Source of the DNA: Epithemia pelagica
Lineage: Eukaryota; Bacillariophyta; Bacillariophyceae; Surirellales; Surirellaceae
Length of the DNA: 64,000 nucleotides
Direction of reading: 5' to 3'
NCBI GenBank assembly: GCA_946965045.2
Contig: OX337234.1
Location: 2,542,001-2,606,000, forward strand
This document shows, piece by piece, positions 47,180 through 57,149 of the stretch. The first letter of the stretch is position 1. Each line of letters opens with the position of its first letter. The position numbers were made by a program, and so were the translations under genes. A model generated the notes under the pieces. It ran no database searches. It saw only the letters and a list, made by a program, of their open reading frames with translations, and was not told the DNA's origin.

Positions 47180-49612
47180 ATGTCGTCGACTATTCTCTAT
47201 CGGTTTCGTTCCGGAACCACGTTTGAAGCACTGCCATTGCCAGGTTCTGCGGCGCGTTTGTTTGATGTAAAGAAGGCGATTGTGCTGGTCAAAAAGCTTG
47301 ATCAAGCTGGATCGATGGAATTTGATCTTTCGGTTCGTGACGCTACGACCGATGAGGAATATACCGACGAAAACATGGTATTGCCTCGGGGAACTCGCAT
47401 AGTGATTCAACGTTTGCCAGCATCACGAGGTCATGGCTTTTTAAGTCGAATGGCACGTCATCCCTATGGTGGTGGTGTGGGAGGCCCTCATGCAGGAGGA
47501 CCACCTGGTGGTGCAGCCAATGCCAATTTTTACACGATTGATTCCCGTGCCCATGGCGATGAAGATGAATTTGTTTCGGCAGCGCCATCTCCCGCGGTCA
47601 AGCAAGAAGACGAAGAATTGGCTGCCCTGAGAGCTGCAACGGATGCGGCGACTCAGGCCGCTCGAAACTCGGGAATTGGTCTTCGTGCCGGACAACATAA
47701 TCAATCAAACTTTCGACCCGGCATTGCCGGACAAGGACCACCACCGACGCAACAGCCTGGTCGGCAACAAGGGAACTTTGTTCCGCGGCCACGTCTGAAT
47801 GCCGATCCGGAGCTTCGGGAACAAGAAAAGCAATTAATGCCCAAGAAACGTGCCACGGGAATCCCTCGGACTTTTTTGAATTTGAATGCACCACCCCAAA
47901 CGGGAGATGGAGGTACAGGAGAGGGCGAGGGGAACAATGTCCCCTTGCTTCAGCCGAATGCGATTGGGTTCGAAGAGCTTGTCAACCGGGGAGGAGGTCA
48001 ATCCGAGAGTGCCGGAGGGTCCATGCGCGATCTCGACTATGCTCTCAAACTCACTGCCACGACAGTGCCAGAGTACCTCCAATGTGCCATTTGTAACAAT
48101 ATTGTTCGTGATGCAATGATCCTTCCATGGGACCCAGAAGGACGTACTACTCGCGAGTCTTGTATTCGAAATGCCCTTACGCAAAATGGATTTCGTTGCC
48201 CATTGACGGGCCAAGAAGGAGTAAGCCCCGATGACCTTCTTCCCAACCACGCTTTGCGAAAGGCTGTGGAGCAGTTTGTCAAGGGGGTTATGGAGAAAAT
48301 GGAGGAAATTGAGAAGGAACAAGTGGATGAAGAAGACGAGGCCCCTGGCGCTGAAACCAAGGGCGTTGGAAACATTCTTGACGGTGAAGGAGCCGACAAG
48401 GGCGTCATTATATCAAAACGCACGAGTATTGCCGACCGCAAAAAGAAAGGCGAAGAAGATGATCCATTCGGCGGAGGCGATGACTTGTTTGGCGGAGACG
48501 TTTTCGCAGTGGCACACGAAGACAAGACAAACGAGGACGAAAGTGAACCAGCGCAGAAAACAGAAGCCACGGAGACAAAGGAGCCGTCAAACGAAGAAGC
48601 TAGTCCAACTACTGTGGAAGCCGAAGACAAGACTAGCGCTGTGACAGGGCAGCAAATTGGTAGCACATTAAAGACGGAATCTAAGGAACATGCTTCTGAT
48701 GAGCAAGCGGACGTGAAATCCGCAGAGCGCGTTAGCGGGGATGCTGAACAAAACCACCAGCGAGGAGACAGCCGCGCTCGATCGTTGTCTCCTCCAGGTC
48801 ACACCACTGCTAGAGAAAAGAGTCCGTCGGAGGGAGTTGCTTCGTCCGCCCGTCGTGAAGCGCGTCGTCGTGGTCCCCCCATTGGGTATTCAATGGGACC
48901 TGCCGGCGGGGCCGTGAGTGGTCCGCGGGAGGACATGAACGATGTTTCTCCTCGTGGACGTAGCAACAATGCTCCTAGTGGCGATGGCTTTGGCGAGGAC
49001 GCCGAGCATGGATTTCGTGGAGGAGGAAGACCCGATGATCGTCGTCGGCAACAGGCATACGACAAGGACGATGCGTCCTATGCAGACGATTCTAGTCATG
49101 GTGGCGGGAGTCGCCACGAGGACTATGGTAGATCGCGGCGAGGTCATCAAGACTATTACAGAGGTGGTCGTGGCCGCGGTCGAGGGCGTGGGCGTGACCA
49201 ACAAGCTTCGTCGTCGTACGGAGACAGCCACAACTCCGGTGCACCCACCAGTGAAGATGGCGATCGATATCACAGTGGTGACCCACGAGGCATGAAACGT
49301 CCTCGGTCAGAATCAGATGGGGACGGCGCCCATTACAGAGAAGGAGACGACAGTCGTCGCCCAGGACGACACGACGACCGGTATGGCTATGGTGGTGGTG
49401 GTGGCCGAGGTGGTTACCAACATGGTGATCGATATGATTCGTCCTATGGCGGCGGTGGGAGAAGAGGCGGTTTTCGCGGCGGTGGTGGTTCTGGTGGACG
49501 AGGAGGCTTTTATGAAGATCGCGGTGGCGGACGAGGAGGTATATTCCGTGGTGGACGTGGGCGTGGTGGTGGACGAGGTTCTTATCATTCTCGAGGCAGA
49601 GGTCGATACTAG
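47180..49612 (+). CDS. RBBP6: DWNN / U-box protein, RBBP6-Mpe1 family
   Basis: 810 residues from ATG 47180. Order: ubiquitin-like DWNN domain (STILYRFRSGTTFEALPLPG ... DATTDEEYTDENMVLPRGTR, residues 1-~80); a linker ending KRATGIPRTFLNLN, the segment that usually follows the zinc knuckle; a RING/U-box domain at about 290-365 (VPEYLQCAICNNIVRDAMIL, CIRNALTQNGFRCPLTG, LLPNHALRKAVEQF); an acidic Lys/Glu region; and a long Arg/Gly-rich tail (RGG, GRGRGRD). The family joins the cleavage and polyadenylation factor and activates pre-mRNA 3'-end cleavage; animal RBBP6 is also an E3 ligase. Oddities: no CCHC knuckle is visible, and several RING zinc ligands are replaced (LPWDPEGRTTRESC, CPLTG). Confidence 0.9.
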   Translation: MSSTILYRFRSGTTFEALPLPGSAARLFDVKKAIVLVKKLDQAGSMEFDLSVRDATTDEEYTDENMVLPRGTRIVIQRLPASRGHGFLSRMARHPYGGGVGGPHAGGPPGGAANANFYTIDSRAHGDEDEFVSAAPSPAVKQEDEELAALRAATDAATQAARNSGIGLRAGQHNQSNFRPGIAGQGPPPTQQPGRQQGNFVPRPRLNADPELREQEKQLMPKKRATGIPRTFLNLNAPPQTGDGGTGEGEGNNVPLLQPNAIGFEELVNRGGGQSESAGGSMRDLDYALKLTATTVPEYLQCAICNNIVRDAMILPWDPEGRTTRESCIRNALTQNGFRCPLTGQEGVSPDDLLPNHALRKAVEQFVKGVMEKMEEIEKEQVDEEDEAPGAETKGVGNILDGEGADKGVIISKRTSIADRKKKGEEDDPFGGGDDLFGGDVFAVAHEDKTNEDESEPAQKTEATETKEPSNEEASPTTVEAEDKTSAVTGQQIGSTLKTESKEHASDEQADVKSAERVSGDAEQNHQRGDSRARSLSPPGHTTAREKSPSEGVASSARREARRRGPPIGYSMGPAGGAVSGPREDMNDVSPRGRSNNAPSGDGFGEDAEHGFRGGGRPDDRRRQQAYDKDDASYADDSSHGGGSRHEDYGRSRRGHQDYYRGGRGRGRGRGRDQQASSSYGDSHNSGAPTSEDGDRYHSGDPRGMKRPRSESDGDGAHYREGDDSRRPGRHDDRYGYGGGGGRGGYQHGDRYDSSYGGGGRRGGFRGGGGSGGRGGFYEDRGGGRGGIFRGGRGRGGGRGSYHSRGRGRY

Positions 49613-49796
49613 AATGTAACTGTAAGGTACAAACATTGCCACCGCTGATTAGCTCTGTAGACCTGAGCAAGAAAAGAAGTCGAAGATGAACCATGAAAAT
49701 CGTGAAAAAACATTTGAAGCGGGCATATTTATTGAAACAAAGATACTAGCAATTTTTTTATTAATTTCATCTTGTCTTTTGTTTCTTGCGTGAAAC

Positions 49797-50668
49797 TTAT
49801 GCTACGACATCATCAACCGTTACACTTTCTTCGTCGCTGCCATCGGACGACTCTTCTTTGTCAAGGTCCACAATTTCCTCCTCGCTACTCTGTAAGTCGG
49901 TAGTCTAAGGACCATCCCCAGGAATTCTAAAGGCATACCAAGGAAACTCTGAAGATCTCGAAAAACTTACAACCTTGTATACACCATCGTAGACTTTCAT
50001 CCAAAGCTTCGGGTCACTGTCCAATGCCATATGGAAATCCAAGCAAAAAGAATCACTCCAACCCAATGGACTGCATGAAAGTAAACGGGCCTTCTCGGAA
50101 GAAGAAATCGGAAAACGAAGCTTGAACATATCCGCACGACGTGGTGAGACAATCGATTCAGAAGAGGACACAAGCTGGGAAGAAGGTGCATTCTTCAACT
50201 GGGCAGAACGACTGTCCTCGTTCCTCGTATACCACCAGCAGTCCCGCCGACTTTGAAAGAACGGTATCGCCACTCGCGACCTGCAGTCGAAAGGACACGG
50301 CCCTTAGAATTCGACAAGGAACCAGCAGCATTATCAGACGTCGAAGAAAGGTCTAGCACATCTCGAGTCGAAACACCATTGTGCTTTTCTCTTTCTCCTT
50401 GGGAAAGTTGGGGAACGGGAGTGGGAGATAAAATTTTGCTCTTGGGAATGTCGTCCCACCCCCAGTTCTTCAACCGCTCTTTATATTTTAGAGGGAGGGG
50501 GTACCAGAAATTGGGTGTAAGAGGAGGCTCTCCGTAGTGTAGGCGTGCGTCATCTTGTATAAGTGGGAAAGAGGAGACCGATGGGGTATGTGTCGAAGGA
50601 TTTGGATGGGCTGACACGGATAAGGGACAGAAGGTAAATGTCAGTAGACCAGTCACTAACACAGACAA
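49797..50668 (-). CDS. hypothetical secreted protein, probably three exons
   Basis: Exon 1 starts at ATG 50668 with a hydrophobic leader (MSVLVTGLLTFTFCPLSVSA) and continues through NFWYPLPLKYKERLKNWGWDD. The middle part is in another frame (RRADMFKLRFPISSSEKARLL, GWSDSFCLDFHMALDSDPKLW, VYDGVYKV) and ends at 49971 before a GTAAGT donor. The last exon is 49889..49797 (acceptor gacttacAG), acidic, SSEEEIVDLDKEESSDGS to TAA; that join is phase 0. The switch between exon 1 and the middle frame falls within 50170-50245; gtatac/gtggta donors and cttcttcccag acceptor are candidates but no choice keeps the phase cleanly, so a frameshift is possible. No known domain. It is divergent from the 2OG gene, 164 bases apart. 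Confidence 0.5.
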
Positions 50669-50832
50669 CGGAGAAACAGACTGTCGTCAGTATATTCGTG
50701 AGGAGACTGCGGGATTTGCAGCAAAACTCGAGTTTTGTTTGCCATCCCATGTATTGTTGTATGTAGTAGCGATTCAAAATTCAAAAACTTTCAGTAAAGG
50801 AAAGCAGGATCGTACGACACAAAAAACAGGAG

Positions 50833-52937
50833 ATGCCTCGACAACAGGGTACAGCGAAATCACGAAGGGTGATGAAAGTATCTCCAGAGGAGATCGAGTC
50901 AGAAGACAATGACGAACATGTGTCCGAGGCGAAATCGGCAGAGGAGACGAGGCGGAGGAAGAGGTCAAAGAGCGTGGTGAGACAAGGGGAGAAAGCCAAA
51001 AAGGAACTGAAATCAGGAAACGCGATGAATCGCTCTCCAAGGAAGAGCGATGCAGAAGACAATGCTACGGACGATGAAGATGTCTTTGAGGCGGAATCGA
51101 AAAAGAAAAAGAGGCAGAGGAAGAGTGGTAAGCGCGACGTGAATCAAGGTAAGAAAGCCAAAAAGGTACTGAAATCACCAAAGGCGATGAAACGCTCTCC
51201 AAGGAAGAGCGAGGCAGAACACAATCCTACGGACGATGAAGATATCTCGGAGGAGGAATCGGTAGAGGAGAAGACGCAGACGAAGAGGTTTAAGCGCGAT
51301 GTGAATGAAGGCGAGAAAAGGGAAAAGGAAGCGAAAGCAGGAGAGGGGATGAAAGCCTCTTCAGAGGAGAGTGAGTCAGAAGAGAGCGAGTCAGAAAATA
51401 ATTCTACGGATGATGAAGATTTCTCTAACGTGGAAGCGGTAGAGAAGAAGACGCAACCGAAGAGGTACATGGGCGTTGTGAAACAAGGAGAAAAGGCCAA
51501 AAAGAAACCGAAATCACCAAAGGCGATGAAAACCTTGCATAAGAAGAGCGATGCAGAAGACAATCCTACGGAGGATGAAGAAGGCTCTGAGGCGGAATCG
51601 GTAGCGACGAAGACGGAGACGAAGAGGTTGAAGGGCGTAAAGAAACAAAGAGAGAAAGCCAAAAAGGAACCGAATTCAACAAGTCAGACGACAGCGAGAA
51701 AGAAGCATAGACGTCGTGGGAAGCTGTGTGACGTTGCTAAGGAGAAGTTGTCGAAGAAGACTGACGGACAGGAGAAGAAGTATCCATTGCTGTTGTACGA
51801 CGATGATTCGAAAGATGATGAGTTGAAGCTATCGGTAAAGTCCATCAGGAAAAGAGGGAGTGTGGTATTGGAGGGAATTTTCAAGCCGGAGGAGCATGAG
51901 TTATTGAAGACTCGTGCATTGTTATGTTTCACCCATGAGGAAGTGGACGGAATTTCTAAGCATTGCGAGAATATTGGGCCTATTGTGACTACTAGCGGAG
52001 GCACACTGCAAGTTGAAATCAAGGAGAAAGTGAAGAAAGTCGAAGATGAACGTAAATCAGCAGTTGAGGAGTTGACGTGTCGCATGGAAAAGAGGCTGAG
52101 AACTCTGGCATACATTCTGTACGGGTCACGTGATTGCACGGTCAAGAAGATGTATGTTTGGAAGAAACGAAACGAAGCTGATGCACAATGGCTCCATGCG
52201 GACTCTATGTATCAAAACAATCTAAAGGCTCTGTTGTGCCTGTCAGTCGATGGTTGTGCGGCAACTCAGGTACTTCCGTATGATTGTCTTCATGACAAGC
52301 CACTGCTAGCTTGTCCAAGTCAAAAGACGTTGCGTAATGATACGATACGCGAACGATTCAAGTACCTTTATGAAGTGAGTGGAAGTTATAATTGGTTGAA
52401 GGAAATCTACGATCAGCGGCTGAAACCGGCAAAAGAAGACGGATTTGAATTTGGCGATATGTTTGTGTTTAGTGGAGATGTTCTTCATGCCGGACCAAGT
52501 ACGAAAAACGACCCAAGAGATCGATTGTTTCTGTTTATGACTCTAGATTTTGGTCACACTGCTGATTATCACAATCGTCAGCTGCATCCTGCGTCATTGT
52601 ACGAGGTGCTTCATGGCTGTAACAGCCCACAAAAGCTGAGAGCAGTGGCGATTCATTGTGCTGCAAGGCGGGCAAGCGATGCAGAGGTGAAGAATGCGTA
52701 CGACTGTTCATGGCCGAAGAATTCGACGGGGGGGGGGGGGGGGGGGGGACGTCGGGAGGAATGACGACGGAAGGCCGGAGTACCCTTTCGTCAAGTGACT
52801 CAGCAAAGAAGAAAAGGAAACGAGAAGTTGATGCTGTCGAGCCAGCGCCGCCAACTCTTACGGAGCTCAAGGCAAAGATTGAAGAGGTGGCAGAAGAAGT
52901 GTCGACCTCCGGTGAGGAGAAGAAGGATGGGTTCTAG
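50833..52937 (+). CDS. repeat-rich protein with a 2OG-Fe(II) dioxygenase domain; frame broken by G21
   Basis: From ATG 50833 a 643-residue frame. Residues 1-~285 are four to five imperfect repeats of about 58 residues with units like SDAEDNPTDDED, SEAESV, KRxKR and QGEKAKK, mixed acidic and basic, nuclear-looking. Residues ~315-600 form a 2OG-Fe(II) dioxygenase-like fold: SIRKRGSVVLEGIFKPEEH, WLHADSMYQNN (H455, D457), LKALLCLSVDG, FGDMFVFSGDVLHAGPST (H552) and DRLFLFMTLDF (R564 as 2-oxoglutarate contact). After WPKNST comes a G21 tract (52728-52748); in this copy the frame ends quickly, but in the next frame TSGGMTTEGRST, a KKKRKRE nuclear-signal-like segment and a Glu-rich helix continue to 52937. 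The annotation spans the whole locus with that frameshift. Substrate unknown. Confidence 0.75.
52728..52748. repeat. G21 homopolymer in the 2OG gene
   Basis: 21 consecutive G in a Gly-coding stretch near the 3' end of the gene; reading frame upstream and the plausible tail downstream differ across it. Confidence 0.95.
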
Positions 52938-53358
52938 GTATCATCACCCAACAGCACGAGAGGGCAGGTTGCGTCATGCGTTTATCAATCAGACGATCGT
53001 TATTAGTATGTTGAATGTCGTTAATACGTCAGATAAACTATAGAACTAGTTGCAACCTCAGGCTTTGTTGGTTGGGGATATGTATAAGTTGCACTGGTTG
53101 GGCAGTTGTGGTTCATCGGGTCTGAGCTACTTCCGCATTTCATGAGATGGGATCATCGTTTCCAGTCCGTGTAATTGGACTTCTTCTTATATGAGGCTAT
53201 GTGACGGAGTCCTGACATCTCCGTGATGTCATGAGATGACGTCATAATGTGGAAGATAACGTTGTCATGTCACGGAATGGAATATTTCGTCGTCAGGCAG
53301 CTGACTATGGTGCCCTTGGTGGGGGCTAGACACAGATCTTTTGGAGCGGCGCAGATTC

Positions 53359-53371
53359 GGGGGGGGGGGGG
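53359..53371. repeat. G13 homopolymer
   Basis: 13 consecutive G in non-coding DNA; fifth long G/C run of the window. Confidence 0.95.
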
Positions 53372-53445
53372 TGGTAGCTGCACAGTGTAATATATTATAT
53401 AAAATAAATCGCATTTGTGTGATCACGGCGTGCAATCGCTGGAGA

Positions 53446-53640
53446 AAACAGTACCTGTGCTACCTGGATGCAAATTTCATAGTAGGTGACTAATGGTAAT
53501 GCTATGGCCATGGCAAAAGAATGGACCCAGTTGAGCTAAGGTTGAAATTACAAAAGTAACAATAGAACAGTACCTGTGCTACCAGGATGATATAGTGATG
53601 GCAAAAGGATGCACCCAGTTGAGCTAACGTTGAAAGTACA
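53446..53640 (+). repeat. imperfect direct repeat, ~120-bp period
   Basis: AACAGTACCTGTGCTACC occurs at about 53448 and 53568. Both copies are followed by atggcaaaa-g-atg-n-acccagttgagcta and gttgaaa, with the second copy missing about 25 bases. Confidence 0.8.
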
Positions 53641-54274
53641 AGAAGCAATGGACCTTGTAGATCATTCGTTATTCTGTTGATAAAGCCACGAATCGAAGTC
53701 GACCATGGTATCATAGAGTTTGGAACCAGAGTCTGCTATTTTGTCTCTGTGTACATGTAGCAAGGGATCTTGAATGTTATTTTCCAAGGAGTATGCATGC
53801 TTGTTTCAAGAGGGAACGGTAGAAGATTGGATGCCTTTTGGCAAACTCATGAGGGGATACTTCGGGAAAGCGAGTCTTGAGAAAAAGGAGAAAGAGGTGG
53901 ACACCGAGAGGAGGGGACTTCGTAATCTTCTTTGTGCTTTACAGATGATAAGACAGACTTGTCGTCAGATAGAGCCCTGATATCATGCACAGACATCTTT
54001 CCATTGAAAGTTTCCATCGAAAGCTTGGTTGATTGTGAACAGATGCAGGATATCGCAATAATGAGATTGCTATTGCATGGGATGGGATATGTCATCCTAA
54101 CGCAATGAGATCACATGACATGTGGAATTGTGGGATCATAGTAGGTACGTCATTTTTTTACTAACTCCATACCAGACTGTGTAGGTAGTTCGTCTCACAT
54201 TTTTATACTACAGTAGAAATTTTTTGTACGACCGGGAAGTAGTTTCGTGCGAGTCGCGCGGTTTCCCTCTCGTG

Positions 54275-54312
54275 TGTGACACTTGTGTGACACTTGTGTG
54301 ACACTTTGTGAC
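54275..54312 (+). repeat. 12-bp tandem repeat (TGTGTGACACTT)
   Basis: About three units of a 12-mer within a GTGTGACAC-rich stretch. Confidence 0.85.
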
Positions 54313-54696
54313 ATGGCTTCCAGGAATTTCTCACTACCTACACAGCTTGATAGGGAGTAAGTTTACGCCCTCCTCGACCATTGCCCTCCTCGTCATTCTA
54401 CCCTCCGCGCCGGGCGCGCCCGACGCGAGAGGACGGCCAGACACAGGGAAGTATTAATACTACTTCTAGGTAGATGACGTGACTGTCATTTTATGAAATG
54501 ATATGTCGTTGCCACAGTCTAGGGGAGACGGTACAAGGAGAAGGTAAAAAGTGATGCCGCGTGTAGTCCTCCTGCGAGCAATGGGTAGCGTTAACATAAG
54601 TGCTAGTAACTATGTGCTGTTGAAATGTAGGGAATCGCTTTAAGTCATGCACCCTAAACATGACACTACCATAGGTAGTTCTGCTCTATTTCAACA

Positions 54697-54824
54697 TGAG
54701 GGGAATCGACCCATCCTTCGACTCGAGTCCGCCTAAAGCAAACCTCTCAGGACCAGTATCGATGTGCAAACCTCACACATTGGTTGGATTATAATGTAAG
54801 CTATAACCACTAGGCCAAGATGTA
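54697..54824 (-). other. tRNA-like / SINE-like region with A-box and B-box matches
   Basis: On the minus strand TTGGCCTAGTGGTTATAG matches the RNA polymerase III A box, and about 115 bases downstream GGGTCGATTCCCC matches the B box. The spacing is too long for a normal tRNA and no clean cloverleaf forms, so a tRNA-derived relic or SINE is more likely than a functional tRNA. Confidence 0.3.
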
Positions 54825-54844
54825 CCTAAGAGATCATGGAATTA

Positions 54845-55055
54845 TCACATTTTATTCCATTGGACGAGAGATCTCCCAGCACCTATAGCAATATGATAAC
54901 GGAATACGGAAATATACCACAAATATACTTCAATCGATTCAGTATTTTGGCTCAAGTTGGTATGTATTCATTTTATTCCGTAGAAGGAGAAATCCCCGAA
55001 CGCCTGTGGCAATATAATATTGGAATACGCAAATATACCACAAATATATGTTCAC
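54845..55055 (+). repeat. imperfect direct repeat, ~122-bp period
   Basis: Two units share TTTTATTCC, GAGA-tctccc/atcccc and AAATATACCACAAATATA, at about 54852/54974 and 54908/55030. Confidence 0.75.
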
Positions 55056-56684
55056 CGATATATAGGATATAAGGAAGATTCTGTATTGAGTTTTGAGGCT
55101 CGGGGGAATTCTACCATATGGTATGGTAGCAGATGACACACGACAGGAAGGAAATATTCCATCCTATGAGATGAAAACGTCACGACTGTGATGGTGTCGT
55201 TAAGGTTGCACCTGGATCTCTAGCCTATATCACACTCAAGAAATCAGAATAGGTAGATCTCTACCAATCATCAAGCGTCGAGATATGTCATACGTCTATA
55301 ACAATCGCTGACGTACCATGTATTACCCATCAGTCTCGGCGATATATCATGGCATGACATGGAAACGTCATTGATGAACGGTGACGTGAGAACTGTCTGC
55401 ACTGCCCGACCTGGCATAAATAGGTACGCCAATACCTAGCTGTATCCGAAAGACAATGACTGCGATATCTGATGCCATGACATGGTGAAGCGTGTAACAT
55501 ATGCTGATGGCATGCATCTAATTAGGTTGATAATTCCGTGTCGGTGTACGTTACTGAGTACAATCACTGAATCTCCCATGTCGTGAAATGGCACTCTTAT
55601 TGCTGCATCATCTGTTATCTAGAGTAACAAGTCAGCCTAACTACGGAACCTCGGAGTAACAGTAGCTAAAGAGGTGTCGCACGTAGTTAACCTGCTAGCA
55701 ATGGGTAGATAGTAACTATGTGCTAGTATAAATCTTTGGTGCAACTGAAAACTGTGATTTCAACGTCATGAAATGACATCGACACGAGACATCATAAATA
55801 GTGATGTAGAAAGCATAGCTACGCATTCGACAAGACGTAGCTAAACGACCACCTACGCACCGATCGAAATCGAACACGTCTCCGAGATATTCATGGCATG
55901 AGATGGAAACGTCATGGACGAAGGGTGACATGAGAATTTTGTGCACTACTGAATCTAGGTACTAAGTAAATACGTCTTAATCAAAAGCGGCTGACGTTAC
56001 TGAGTACAATCACTGGATCTCCCATGTCATGAAATGACACTCTTGCTTCATCATCTGTTATGTACGGCAACAACTTAGCGTAGCTTATACTACGCAGCGA
56101 CTGAAAACCATTATGTCTGAGATGAATTCATGGGATTGAGATATCTCATGTCATGACATGGAAAAGTCAGCGATGAAGGGTGACGTGAGAACTATTTGCA
56201 CAGTTTGCCAGCAATGAAGCTAAAAAGTTATCGCGCGTAGTACGAAGGTACAGAGCATTCCTGCCTATCAATACTAATTCTTGTTACAATAGGTAGGGTC
56301 TACAAAGTACTCCTATCTGCTTGCCCACATCGCCGAGTAAGGATCTATGTCATCGGAAGGCAGGATCTCATTCCTTGACATGACGTAGCCAAACCTAGAA
56401 GGCCGCACTAATGACGTCTCCCATACGTTGGTAGAACGTTTAGTATATGTATCTTTGAGAGGGACAATGACTGGTGTTTGTACATCTACATTCATTTGCA
56501 CCGCAACTACATATCATCCTTAGATGCTCTTACTTGTGCTTTGACAGGGTACTAAGACGATGCGACATACCACGCATCATCTTCAAGATTCCAGATCTGT
56601 AAATCATGTCACATTGGTTAATCCCTTGCGAGCAGCAAAAGCTTTATCTTCACTTCCTGTCGCCGCAAGTACGCCAACGTACCT

Positions 56685-56781
56685 TGACTGCTTCGGTGTC
56701 GAGTGGAGTTGGGACACCCCTCACTGAGCAAACGATGACGTTTGGAGGTAGTGCGTCACACATTCCATGGGATGAGATATT
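56685..56781 (+). repeat. 97-bp direct repeat, copy upstream of the PIF1-like gene
   Basis: Runs from TGACTGCTTCGGTGTCGAG to GGATGAGATAT. It differs from the downstream copy at two positions that I can see. Confidence 0.93.
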
Positions 56782-57149
56782 CCTCTACATTTGCCTTGTA
56801 GAGACTAACAATACCACCAATCACAGACAGGTGCTAGCACTGACGTTAGGATTAGTTAACACACGACTGCATCGGTCTAGAAACACCAGTCACTGAGTGA
56901 AGTATGACGTTTGCTAATTCACCACCAATGGTATGAAAATCTAGCGGAAACTGAAGTAGTGCGTCACACATTTCATGGGATGGGAGATACCATGTCAATG
57001 GATATTGATTGTGATGTCAAAATGTGACATCGATTTCAGAGAACCTGCGATGTGACGTTGTCATGAATCACTTACCAATGTTATTGTTGGTAACATGTAT
57101 CCGAAGTGATTGACTGAAGTCATAAATTAGCATAACTTGCAACAACATC

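Larger units (their letters stand above)
52938..57149. other. 4.2-kb gene-free, repeat-rich stretch
   Basis: No gene supported. It holds a G13 run (53359-53371), several pairs of short direct repeats, a tRNA-like A-box region on the minus strand, and many copies of the CATG-containing near-palindromic module described separately. Confidence 0.6.
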
